Positions 50,244 to 58,093 of a DNA stretch of 64,000 nucleotides are shown here, piece after piece. Every line of letters starts with the position of its first letter. Positions within the stretch are counted from its first letter, which is position 1. The notes beneath the pieces are model-generated. The model made no database searches. It was not told where the DNA came from and saw only the letters and a list, made by a program, of their open reading frames with translations. The DNA is from Nocardia sp. MH4 (GTDB taxonomy: Bacteria > Actinomycetota > Actinomycetes > Mycobacteriales > Mycobacteriaceae). Location of the stretch: the NCBI RefSeq assembly GCF_019266065.1, contig NZ_LPNR01000093.1:1-64000 (forward strand), given 5' to 3'. Both the position numbers and the translations under genes were made by a program.

Positions 50244-50582
50244 ATGAAGCAATACCTGCTGTGCGTCTACCAGCCCGACGGACCGGCGCCCGCGAACATC
50301 GACGCCATCCTCGACGAACTGTCCGCGCTGAACGAGGAGATGCGGGCGGCAGGCGCCTGGGTGTTCGCGGTCGGCCTGCACGAGGCGAGCACCGCGACCG
50401 TCGTACGAGCGAAGGAGGGCGAGGTACTGATCACCGACGGCCCCTTCGCCGAGGGCACCGAACATATCGGCGGCTTCACCGTCATCCAGGCCGCCGACCT
50501 GGACGAGGCCCTGGACTGGGCGGGCCGGCTGGCCGCGGTGCTCACTCTGCCGATCGAGGTGCGGCCGGTGGCGAGCGGCTAG
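50244..50582 (+). CDS. YciI-like DGPF-domain protein, ECF42 partner
   Basis: A 112-residue protein of the YCII/DGPF family. ITDGPFAEGTEHIGGF contains the DGPF signature and MKQYLLCVYQPDG is the usual start. DGPF proteins are genomically tied to ECF42 sigma factors. The sigma gene begins directly after the stop (TAG then ATG). Biochemical role unknown. Confidence 0.9.
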   Translation: MKQYLLCVYQPDGPAPANIDAILDELSALNEEMRAAGAWVFAVGLHEASTATVVRAKEGEVLITDGPFAEGTEHIGGFTVIQAADLDEALDWAGRLAAVLTLPIEVRPVASG

Positions 50583-51782
50583 ATGGACATCGAGGCGGTT
50601 TTCGCCGAGCACTACGGGCGCGCGGTCGCGTCGCTGATCCGCGTCTTCGGCGACATCGGCGTCGCCGAGGACGCGGTGCAGGAAGCGTTCGCCGCCGCGG
50701 TGGTGCGCTGGCCCGTCGACGGTGTGCCGCCGAGCCCGGCGGGCTGGATCATCACCACGGCCCGCAACCGCGCGATCGACCGGCTCCGCCGCGAGGCGAC
50801 CCGGGCCGACCGGCACGCCGAAGCCGCTCTGCTGCACGCGGACCCGGCCGGACCCACCGACGGATTCCCCGACGACCGGCTACGCCTGATCTTCACCTGC
50901 TGTCATCCGGCGCTGGCTCCCACCGCCCGGGTCGCGTTGACGTTGCGGCTGCTCGGCGGACTCACCACCGCCGAGGTCGCGCGCGTGTTCCTGGTCTCGG
51001 AATCGACGATGGCGCAACGGCTCGTCCGCGCCAAGGGCAAGATCCGCGACGCCCGCATCCCCTACCGGGTGCCCGCCGACGCCGAACTGCCCGCGCGGCT
51101 CCCCGCTGTGCTCGCCGTGGTGTATCTCGTGTTCACCGAAGGCTATTCGGCGACCGCGGGCCCCGATCTGATCCGCGCCGACCTGTGCGCCGAAGCGATC
51201 CGGCTCGCTCGACTGCTCACCGATCTCCTGCCCGGCGAGCCGGAGATCATGGGCTTGCTCGCGCTCCTGCTGTTCACCGAAGCCCGCCGGGCCGCGCGCA
51301 CCGACGGTGGGCGCCTGATCCCGCTGCCCGACCAGGACCGCACCCGCTGGGACGGCGACCTCATCGCCGAGGCACGGGCCCTGCTCCGAGAATGCCTGCG
51401 CCGCAATGCCCCAGGCCCCTACCAGCTCCAAGCCGCCATCAACGCCGTCCACACCGACGCCCCCACCGCGGCCACCACCGACTGGCCCCAGATCCTCACC
51501 CTCTACGACCACCTGTACACCCTCACCCCCACCCCCGTCGTCGCCCTGCACCGCACCGTCGCTCTCGCCGAAGTCCACGGCCCCACCGCAGCCCTGGCCG
51601 AACTCACCACCATCGACCTCCCCGACCACCACCTCTACCACGCTCTCCGCGCCGACCTCCTCCGTCGCGCAGGCCGCTTCGCCGAAGCCATCACCGCCTA
51701 CGACACCGCGCTGGCCCTCACCCCCAACGACATCGAACGCGACTACCTCCGCCACCGACGAGATTCCCTGCGCGATGCCTGA
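50583..51782 (+). CDS. ECF42-group RNA polymerase sigma factor
   Basis: A 399-residue sigma factor. Sigma2 (~1-75) and sigma4 (~110-175, [24 protein letters not shown]) are followed by a ~220-residue helical extension (DUF6596/TPR-like; [16 protein letters not shown]) characteristic of the group and needed for function in studied members. No anti-sigma gene adjoins. Starts immediately after the DGPF gene stop, with which it forms the standard ECF42 pair. Confidence 0.92.
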   Translation: MDIEAVFAEHYGRAVASLIRVFGDIGVAEDAVQEAFAAAVVRWPVDGVPPSPAGWIITTARNRAIDRLRREATRADRHAEAALLHADPAGPTDGFPDDRLRLIFTCCHPALAPTARVALTLRLLGGLTTAEVARVFLVSESTMAQRLVRAKGKIRDARIPYRVPADAELPARLPAVLAVVYLVFTEGYSATAGPDLIRADLCAEAIRLARLLTDLLPGEPEIMGLLALLLFTEARRAARTDGGRLIPLPDQDRTRWDGDLIAEARALLRECLRRNAPGPYQLQAAINAVHTDAPTAATTDWPQILTLYDHLYTLTPTPVVALHRTVALAEVHGPTAALAELTTIDLPDHHLYHALRADLLRRAGRFAEAITAYDTALALTPNDIERDYLRHRRDSLRDA

Positions 51783-52061
51783 GCGCGTCGTCGGCCCGGC
51801 TCGCCGGAATTCGGTGATCACCGGTGATCAGCCGCTCGATCGCGAGTACGGTGCGGGTTCATCGAACTCGTCTAGCTTCCACGGACCCCTTGCTCAGACC
51901 CTGCGAGAAGTAGGCCGGGACGAAGGTTTGGTGCTGCTCGGGCCAAGGATGTGCCGCTGATTCTTCGGTGTCGCGGAGTTCAGGTACCGGCGGAGGCGGC
52001 CGAGCGAGTCTCCGCGTGCCGCGATCAGCAGGTGTTCGACTGAGAAGCCGGGTCCGGGGCG
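51783..52061. other. Intergenic gap, no gene found
   Basis: This 279-bp stretch follows the ECF42 gene and lies beyond the 3' end of the ArsR gene, which is transcribed toward it. No ribosome site with a coding-like frame, tRNA or clear hairpin was found. A GGTGATCACCGGTGATC run at about 51812-51828 is locally palindromic. Confidence 0.4.
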
Positions 52062-52769
52062 TCAGCGTAGGTCGGCGAGGTCCAGGCCGAGGGTTTCGGT
52101 CAGGCCGGCTTCTCCGGCGGGGGTGACGCGGACGGCGCGGCCGGTGCCGGACGGGGCGATCCAGCCGAGGGTCAGGAGGCGGCGGCGCAGGAGGACCGCG
52201 GCGGGGCCGCTCAGGTGGGTGCGGCGTTCGGTCCAGTCCAGGCAGGGGCGGGTGAGGGGACGGCGGGCGCGGGTGAGGGTGGGCTCGTCGATGCCGAGGG
52301 TTTCGGTCAGCCAGGTGATGCCCTCGGGGGTCAGGGTGTGGGCGCTGTCCGGGTCGAGGAGGCCTCGGTGGGTCATGGCGTCGGTGATGGTGACGCCGAG
52401 GCGACCGGCCAGGTGGTTGTAGCAGGTTCGGCCGCGGGCCAGCGCCGCGTCGGCGGTCGCGGCGCGCAGGTTCTTCGGCGGGGTGGGGGTCGGATCGAGT
52501 TCCGCCAGCAGGGTTTCCAGGAGTTGGGCGATCGCGGGGCTCGCCAGTTCGACATAGCGGTGCCTGCCCTGTTTGCGTTCGGTGATCAAACCCGCGGTAC
52601 TCAGGCGGTCCAGGTGGGCCGTGGCGGTAGAGGGCGCGACGCCGGTCAGGCGGGCCAGTTCGCCCGCGGTCCAGGCGCGGCCGTCGAGCAGGGCCAGGCA
52701 CATGTGGGCTCTGGTCCGGTCGGCGAGGACGGCGGCCCAGTCGGCGAGGACGGCGGCGCGGGCAGGCAT
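52062..52769 (-). CDS. ArsR-type winged-helix regulator
   Basis: A 235-residue protein. The N-terminal wHTH (AHMCLALLDGRAWTAGELARLTGVAPS then TATAHLDRLSTAGLI) is ArsR-like but lacks the metal-site Cys pairs, and a second C-terminal helical part follows. Start is uncertain: ATG 52769 begins the family-like sequence, ATG 52805 is also open. The coding start contains a short tandem repeat (LADWAAVLAD). Divergent from the P450/PEP-mutase gene, which it probably controls. Confidence 0.82.
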   Translation of the reverse strand: MPARAAVLADWAAVLADRTRAHMCLALLDGRAWTAGELARLTGVAPSTATAHLDRLSTAGLITERKQGRHRYVELASPAIAQLLETLLAELDPTPTPPKNLRAATADAALARGRTCYNHLAGRLGVTITDAMTHRGLLDPDSAHTLTPEGITWLTETLGIDEPTLTRARRPLTRPCLDWTERRTHLSGPAAVLLRRRLLTLGWIAPSGTGRAVRVTPAGEAGLTETLGLDLADLR

Positions 52770-52834
52770 CTCCCCATCATGCGACCGCGATTGTTCGGCG
52801 GCCATCGAAAGGTCGCGGACCTACCGTCGACGGC

Positions 52835-54616
52835 GTGATCAGCGATCCCGAGCTCGTCCGCGAACTTCTGTCCACCGCGCCGATGCCGCCGGTGCCCGTT
52901 GCGCCCGGACCGGGCATCGCGTGGCTGCGGGCGCACGTGCCCCGGTTCTGCGACGGCCCCGTCCATCGGCGCCGCCGGGCAGCGCTGCAACGCGAGCTGG
53001 ATCGACTCGATCCCCTAGTCCTCCGCGCCGAGGCCGCGGCCAGGGCCGGGCAGCCACTGGCCCATGTCCGAGTGCTGCTCGCCGCGATGGGGATCCCGGA
53101 GAGTGCGGTCACGGCGGTGTGCGCCGTCGCCGACGCCTATCAACCCCACCAACCGATCACCCCGGCGGCGGATGCGGCGGTGGGGGAACTCGTGGCGTTG
53201 TGCGCGGAGCCGACGAATGCCTCCCCACACACCGGCACATCGCCGGCCGGAGCGCTGCATCAGCCGGTCCGCGCACACGTCGCCGCCCGCGCAGCGGTGG
53301 TCGACGACATGGCCTTTCCGGACCGGACAGCGAGTCCGGTGCACGCGGACCGAGGCCCGGGCGATGACGAAGAGTCCGGGAGCGAGCCCCCGACCGAGGA
53401 CGAGCGAATCGCGGCACGGATCTGCATCCTGGTCCAGGCGTGCGCGGCCACCGGCGAATTGATCGCGGCCGCCCGCGCGTCACACCTCGGCGCCCCGGCG
53501 GACCGGCCCGCGCTGATCATGGCCACCACACCGCCGCTGCGCGCCACCCGGCGTCTCGTCGACGGCGTGGTGACCGAACTAGATCTGCGGCACCCAGGCC
53601 TGGGCTTCGGCGCGGGACCGCACCGGTGCCCCGGGAGCGAACTCGCGGTCGCCCTCGCCGGCGGGATCCTCGCATCCGAAACCGCACGCCACCCGGCCGA
53701 CCCGCGTCACTCCGCCGAGCCACACCATCCCGCCGACACACACGATTCGCTCAATGCAAGCCCGGGCAACACCTCGGTCGCCACAGGAAACGGCGGGGCG
53801 ACGAAACACCGATCGCGAGGCCGAAACACGGTGTCTTCGAATGCCTTCCATGCCCTCCACCGCGATGGGCGCCCCCTCGTTCTCCCCAATGCCTGGGACT
53901 TCACCTCCGGTGCTCTGCTCGTGGATGCGGGATTCCCGGCGATCGCCACCACCAGTCTCGGGGTAGCCGCGGCCGCGGGCCTGCCCGATGGAAAGGCCGC
54001 GTCGGCGGACGAAACCTTCGCCCTCGCCGCACGATTGACGCGGTTGCCGGTCCTGGTGAGTGTCGATATCGAAGCCGGGTTCGCCGAGGATCCCGCGGAG
54101 GTGGCCGACTATGTCGCCCGGCTGGCCGACCTCGGTGTCGCCGGAATCAATATCGAGGACGGGCGCGACAACACCCGGCTGGCCGCGCCGCACCAGCACG
54201 CCGACCTCATCACCATCATCAAGGACCGGACACCACACCTGTTCGTCAACGCCCGGGTCGACACGTACTGGTTCGGCATCGACGAGGACTCGACGGTCCA
54301 TCGGGCACGGCTGTATGCGGCGGCGGGCGCCGACGGATTGTTCGTTCCGGGTGTCACCGACCCGACCACGCTGCGCACGCTCGTCGCCGCGACGACGCTC
54401 CCGCTGAACACGTTGTACGCACCGACCGGCCCCGATATCGATACCCTCGGGGCACTGGGTGTCCGCCGGATCAGCACCGGGTCGGCCCTGTACCGGGCCG
54501 CCCTCGGCGCAGCGGTCGGGCTGGCCCGCACGGTCAGGGGCGACCTCAGTGAACCGTCGGCCCCACCCGACTACCGACGCATCCAGGCCCTGCTCGCGGC
54601 GGCGAACACCGACTAG
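52835..54616 (+). CDS. Fusion of reduced cytochrome P450-like domain and isocitrate lyase/PEP mutase domain
   Basis: A single 593-residue frame with two unrelated domains. Residues ~1-285 keep P450 landmarks: a C-helix-like HRRRRA (45-50), an I-helix-like CAATGEL (203-209) and the heme loop FGAGPHRCPG (258-267, Cys265). It is only about 280 residues and lacks a clear ExxR. A His/Pro-rich linker (~285-332) leads to an isocitrate lyase/PEP mutase barrel (333-593) with VDIEAGFAED and GINIEDG. A GTG at 53831 could start the barrel alone. GTG start at 52835; divergent from the ArsR gene. Confidence 0.78.
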   Translation: MISDPELVRELLSTAPMPPVPVAPGPGIAWLRAHVPRFCDGPVHRRRRAALQRELDRLDPLVLRAEAAARAGQPLAHVRVLLAAMGIPESAVTAVCAVADAYQPHQPITPAADAAVGELVALCAEPTNASPHTGTSPAGALHQPVRAHVAARAAVVDDMAFPDRTASPVHADRGPGDDEESGSEPPTEDERIAARICILVQACAATGELIAAARASHLGAPADRPALIMATTPPLRATRRLVDGVVTELDLRHPGLGFGAGPHRCPGSELAVALAGGILASETARHPADPRHSAEPHHPADTHDSLNASPGNTSVATGNGGATKHRSRGRNTVSSNAFHALHRDGRPLVLPNAWDFTSGALLVDAGFPAIATTSLGVAAAAGLPDGKAASADETFALAARLTRLPVLVSVDIEAGFAEDPAEVADYVARLADLGVAGINIEDGRDNTRLAAPHQHADLITIIKDRTPHLFVNARVDTYWFGIDEDSTVHRARLYAAAGADGLFVPGVTDPTTLRTLVAATTLPLNTLYAPTGPDIDTLGALGVRRISTGSALYRAALGAAVGLARTVRGDLSEPSAPPDYRRIQALLAAANTD

Positions 54617-54621
54617 CGCGG

Positions 54622-55113
54622 TCAGTGTTTGCGGACCACCTGTTCGCCCGCGCCGGGCTTCCACACGGTGATGTCGAGGTGGTCGTCGTCGACCTCGACG
54701 GTGGAGGCTCCGGTGAGGTCGGCGACGAAGAAGTGGTCGAACTTCTCGCCGCGGATGTCGAAACCGCTGTCGTCGAACAGTTTCTGGGCGAAGCGGGCGT
54801 GCACGGATTCGTCGGTGATGTCGGTGACCGTGCCGAACAGTTTGGCGTCACCGTCGGTGACCTTGGTGTCGACGGTGGCGGTGTGCAGACAGAAGCGCGG
54901 GTCGCGGGCGAGGTCGTCGAACTTCCTGGTGTGGGGCATGCCGGCCAGCACCAGCATGCCCTCGAAGATGGTCGGCTCGATCGGGCTGATCCGGGGCGAC
55001 CCGTCGGCGCGCACGGTGCCGAGCATGCACAGATTGCCGGTCGCCTGGTGCCTGCGCAGGAACAGGGCGGAGATTCGCGGTGCTTCCTCGGTGAACTGGC
55101 TCCATGTGGTCAT
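54622..55113 (-). CDS. Pyridoxamine 5'-phosphate oxidase-fold flavin/F420-binding protein
   Basis: A 163-residue split-barrel protein. LGTVRADGSPRISPIEPTIF and RDPRFCLHTA follow the PPOX family pattern. It may use FMN or F420; substrate unknown. ATG at 55113. It is divergent from a WYL regulator with a shared 62-bp intergenic region containing a perfect inverted repeat. Confidence 0.88.
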   Translation of the reverse strand: MTTWSQFTEEAPRISALFLRRHQATGNLCMLGTVRADGSPRISPIEPTIFEGMLVLAGMPHTRKFDDLARDPRFCLHTATVDTKVTDGDAKLFGTVTDITDESVHARFAQKLFDDSGFDIRGEKFDHFFVADLTGASTVEVDDDHLDITVWKPGAGEQVVRKH

Positions 55114-55131
55114 AGTCGAACAGTACGACGC

Positions 55132-55156
55132 AACCTTGACATCCTGTGTCAAGGTT
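55132..55156. promoter_or_regulatory. Operator between the PPOX and WYL genes
   Basis: AACCTTGACA and TGTCAAGGTT are perfect 10-bp arms around TCCTG. Each arm contains a consensus-like TTGACA facing outward as a possible -35, so one bound dimer would cover both divergent promoters. Confidence 0.7.
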
Positions 55157-55175
55157 TGCGGCTAGTGTCGAGAAC

Positions 55176-56150
55176 ATGCGAGCGAGCAGGTTGGTGCAGC
55201 TACTGCTCCTGTTGCAGGCCAAGGGCGGGGCGACCGCGACCGAGCTGGCGCGGGAGCTGGAGGTGTCGGTGCGCACCGTGTACCGCGATGTCGAGGCGCT
55301 CTCGGCGGCCGGGGTGCCGGTGTACAGCGAGCCGGGCCGCGGCGGCGGAGTGCGGCTGGTCGACGGATACCGGACCCGGCTCACCGGCCTCACCTCCGAC
55401 GAGGCCGACGCCGTCCTGCTGGCCGGACTGCCCGGCGCCGCCGCCGACCTCGGTCTCGGCACCGTGCTGGCCACCGCCCAGCTCAAGATGCTGGCCGCGC
55501 TGCCGCCCGAACTGCGCGGTCGCGCCACCCGCATCGCCGAGCGCGTCCACATCGACATGCCCGGCTGGTTCCACCGCCCGGACGACACCCCCGCGCTGGC
55601 GGACGTCGCGGACGCGCTGTGGCACGACCGCCGCCTGGCGATCAGCTACCGGCGCCGCGACAAGATCGTCGAGCGCACGGTCGATCCGCTCGGCCTGGTC
55701 ATGAAGGCGGGCACCTGGTACCTGGTCGCCCGCGAGGACACCGACATCCGCTCCTACCGCGCGAGCCGCATCGTCTCGGCCACGCCTACCGGCGAATCCT
55801 TCACCCGCCCTGCGGATTTCGATCTCACCGCGCACTGGGCGGCGGCGGCGGACGAGTTCGCCCGCTCCATCCTGCGCGTTCATGCGCGGTGCCGCGTCTC
55901 GGCCGACCATCTGAGCCTGCTGCGCTTGATGAACGACGCGGCCGCAGTCCGCGACGCACTGGCGTCGGCGAGCCCGCCGGACGACACCGGCTGGGTCGAC
56001 ATCATTATCCCTGGCGAGTCCTACGACATCCTCGCCCACGCCCTCCTCCCCCTCGGCGAACACCTCGAAGTCCTCGCCCCACCCGAACTCCGCACCGCGC
56101 TGGCCACCACGGCGGCCGCCATGCACGCGCGCTACCAAGCATCGATCTGA
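55176..56150 (+). CDS. WYL-domain transcriptional regulator (YafY/DeoR-like)
   Basis: A 324-residue regulator. N-terminal HTH (LVQLLLLLQAKGGATATELAREL then VSVRTVYRDVEAL) is followed by a WYL domain (ISYRRRDKIVERTVDPLGLVMKAGTWYLVARE) and a WCX-type C terminus. WYL domains bind nucleic acids or small ligands. Likely target is the inverted repeat at 55132-55156 controlling itself and the flavin protein. Confidence 0.92.
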   Translation: MRASRLVQLLLLLQAKGGATATELARELEVSVRTVYRDVEALSAAGVPVYSEPGRGGGVRLVDGYRTRLTGLTSDEADAVLLAGLPGAAADLGLGTVLATAQLKMLAALPPELRGRATRIAERVHIDMPGWFHRPDDTPALADVADALWHDRRLAISYRRRDKIVERTVDPLGLVMKAGTWYLVAREDTDIRSYRASRIVSATPTGESFTRPADFDLTAHWAAAADEFARSILRVHARCRVSADHLSLLRLMNDAAAVRDALASASPPDDTGWVDIIIPGESYDILAHALLPLGEHLEVLAPPELRTALATTAAAMHARYQASI

Positions 56151-56299
56151 GACCCTCGTCGCCCCCGCATCGGCCACCGAATCGCGCTGACGCGAAGCAC
56201 CCGAGCGAAGAAGGAGCGTGCGCGCGACGACATGGCGCGCCGCCCGCCGAGACCGAGCGCAGTCGACGCCCCGCTGTCCACGTAGCGCCGTCCGAACTC

Positions 56300-56326
56300 G
56301 ATCGGCCGACGGCCGTGCGGCCGATC
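56300..56326. terminator. Hairpin between convergent WYL and monooxygenase genes
   Basis: Arms GATCGGCCG and CGGCCGATC are perfect and enclose a loop that itself contains ACGGCCGT. It lies in the 193-bp gap between convergent genes and may terminate both. The rest of the gap shows no gene. Confidence 0.5.
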
Positions 56327-56343
56327 ACGGGTGGTCGGGCCGG

Positions 56344-57441
56344 TCAGCACGTCCAGTCGAGAATCTCGCCCATCGCCCGCAGCGAAACGGAGGCGGGCGT
56401 GAGCCGCAACGCGGTGTCTCGCAGCGCGACCACAGGCGCCGCCGAGAGCTGGGCGACGGTGCCGATGCGGGCGGAGCGGGCGGCGATCATCCGGGTCCGG
56501 GGGCGGCGCTCCCGGTCGTAGCGGGTCAGGCCGTCGGGTTCGCCGGCCAGACGGGCCAGCACCACCGCGTCCTCGAGTGCCTGGCAGCCGCCTTGGCCGA
56601 GGTTCGGCGTCATCGCGTGGGCCGCGTCGCCGATCAGGGCGATGCGACCCGCGGTGAATGCCGGGAGTGCGGGGATGTCGTAGATGTCGTTGTGCAGCAC
56701 CGTGTCCGCGTCGGCGGCGGCCAGCAGCGCGGGGATCGGGTGATGCCAGTCGGCGAAGCGGGCACGAACCTCGGCAAAGGTGCCCGGCGCGTGTTCGGGC
56801 GCGTTGTAGACGGCGAAGCAGTAGACGCGACCGTCGGCGAGCGGAGCCATCCCGAACCGCGCTCCGCGACCCCAGGTCTCACCGAACTCGGTCAGCCGCT
56901 CCGGCAGGTCGACCACGGCGCGCCAGGCGGTGTACCCGGCGTACCGGGCCCGCACCTCACCGCAGACCGCGCGCCGGACCACGCTGTGGATGCCGTCCGC
57001 GCCGACGACCAGATCCGCGCGCGACACCCCCGCGGAGTGGACCACCGTTCCGCCGGGCTCGGCCGCCGACACCGAGACGCCCGTCCGCACGGCGTCCCCG
57101 GGCAGCGCGTCGCGCAGGATGTCGAGCAGTGCGGCGCGGTGGATCATCACCGGAGCGCCGAAACGCTCGCGCAGGGTCGCCGCGTCGGTGCGCGAGAGCC
57201 GGCGGCCCCGCGCATCGCGAATTCCGGCCGAGACGTCCCCGATCGCCTGCGCCCGCACGACCGACCCGATGCCGAGCGCGTCGAGCGCGCGCAAAGCATT
57301 GGACCACAACGAGATTCCCGAGCCGACCTCGGCGATCTCCGGCGCGCGTTCCAGCACCTCCACCGACCAGCCCCGCCGCGTCAACGCCAGCGCGGTGGCC
57401 AGTCCCCCGATTCCACCCCCGACGACGATTGCCGTGGACAT
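56344..57441 (-). CDS. FAD-dependent monooxygenase (UbiH/PHBH family)
   Basis: A 365-residue class A flavoprotein hydroxylase. IVVGGGIGGLATALALTRRGW binds ADP of FAD, LVVGADGIHSVVRRAV is the DG fingerprint and RIALIGDAAHAMTPNLGQGG is the GD motif. The C terminus is short, without a thioredoxin-like tail. Substrate is probably an aromatic compound. Divergent from a TetR gene with three ordered operators between. Confidence 0.93.
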   Translation of the reverse strand: MSTAIVVGGGIGGLATALALTRRGWSVEVLERAPEIAEVGSGISLWSNALRALDALGIGSVVRAQAIGDVSAGIRDARGRRLSRTDAATLRERFGAPVMIHRAALLDILRDALPGDAVRTGVSVSAAEPGGTVVHSAGVSRADLVVGADGIHSVVRRAVCGEVRARYAGYTAWRAVVDLPERLTEFGETWGRGARFGMAPLADGRVYCFAVYNAPEHAPGTFAEVRARFADWHHPIPALLAAADADTVLHNDIYDIPALPAFTAGRIALIGDAAHAMTPNLGQGGCQALEDAVVLARLAGEPDGLTRYDRERRPRTRMIAARSARIGTVAQLSAAPVVALRDTALRLTPASVSLRAMGEILDWTC

Positions 57442-57477
57442 CGCCTTCTCCCCTCGTTGCAGGTACCGGATCACCGT

Positions 57478-57533
57478 ACTACTGCCGTAGTGACTTCGAC
57501 TACCGATGTAGTGTTCATCACTACGGGTGTAGT
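57478..57533. promoter_or_regulatory. Three phased TetR operators (ACTAC-N4-GTAGT)
   Basis: Sites at 57478-57491, 57499-57512 and 57520-57533 each read ACTAC, four bases, GTAGT. They repeat every 21 bp, two helical turns, so repressor dimers would line up on one face of the DNA. They fill the gap between the monooxygenase and TetR starts. Confidence 0.8.
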
Positions 57534-57541
57534 CTCTCCGA

Positions 57542-58093
57542 GTGGCCACGAAACGCGAACAGATACTCGACGCCGCGATCGAGGTGCTGGGCACCCGGGG
57601 GCCGCGAGCACTCACCCACCGCGCGGCCGACGAAGCGGCGGGCGTCCCCAGCGGATCGGCGTCGAACTACTTCCGCACCCGCGAAGCGCTGCTGGTCGGG
57701 GTCGCCGAACGGCTCGAGGAACGCGACCGCACCGACTGGACGACGCTGAACCGCCTGCTCGGCCCCGCCACGATCGAGCACCTCGTCGAGGGCCTCGCCC
57801 TGTTCATCCTGCACGCCACCGGCCCCGATCGGACCCGCACCCTGGCCAGGTTCGCACTGTTCGGCGAGGCGCAGACGATGCCCGCACTGCACGCATCACT
57901 GCAGCGCGGGCATCACCGGCTCCGGGAATGGGCGATCGGGATGGCGGCGCAGGTCGGGATCGACCCCGGGGACACGTCGATCCTGGTCGACTATCTCGAC
58001 GGAGTCGTCGTGCACCGGCTCGGCGGCGCGGGAACCGAGACCGATCCCCGCGCCGCGCTGCGCCGACTGGTCGGCGCCCTGACCGTCAGCTGA
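57542..58093 (+). CDS. TetR family repressor of the FAD monooxygenase
   Basis: A 183-residue regulator with HTH at residues ~4-50 (KREQILDAAIEVLGTRGPR then PSGSASNYFRTREAL). GTG start 9 bp after the last ACTAC operator, indicating autoregulation as well as control of the divergent monooxygenase. Its last 8 bp overlap the convergent GntP permease gene. Confidence 0.91.
   Translation: MATKREQILDAAIEVLGTRGPRALTHRAADEAAGVPSGSASNYFRTREALLVGVAERLEERDRTDWTTLNRLLGPATIEHLVEGLALFILHATGPDRTRTLARFALFGEAQTMPALHASLQRGHHRLREWAIGMAAQVGIDPGDTSILVDYLDGVVVHRLGGAGTETDPRAALRRLVGALTVS

Noticed and set aside
51859..52061. Possible remnant of a coding gene (minus strand, ...QTFVPAYFSQGL...)
   Set aside because: No recognisable family and no start signal; it is the tail of an antisense frame over the ArsR gene.
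52730..52775. Tandem repeat at the start of the ArsR gene as a slippage switch
   Set aside because: Only two imperfect ~18-bp copies, in frame and encoding LAD-type repeats; not enough for a phase-variable tract.
53831..54616. Separate PEP mutase gene starting at GTG 53831
   Set aside because: The upstream P450-like frame continues without a stop and the ribosome site at 53831 is poor (GAGG about 10 bases away), so a fusion is the simpler reading; kept as an alternative.
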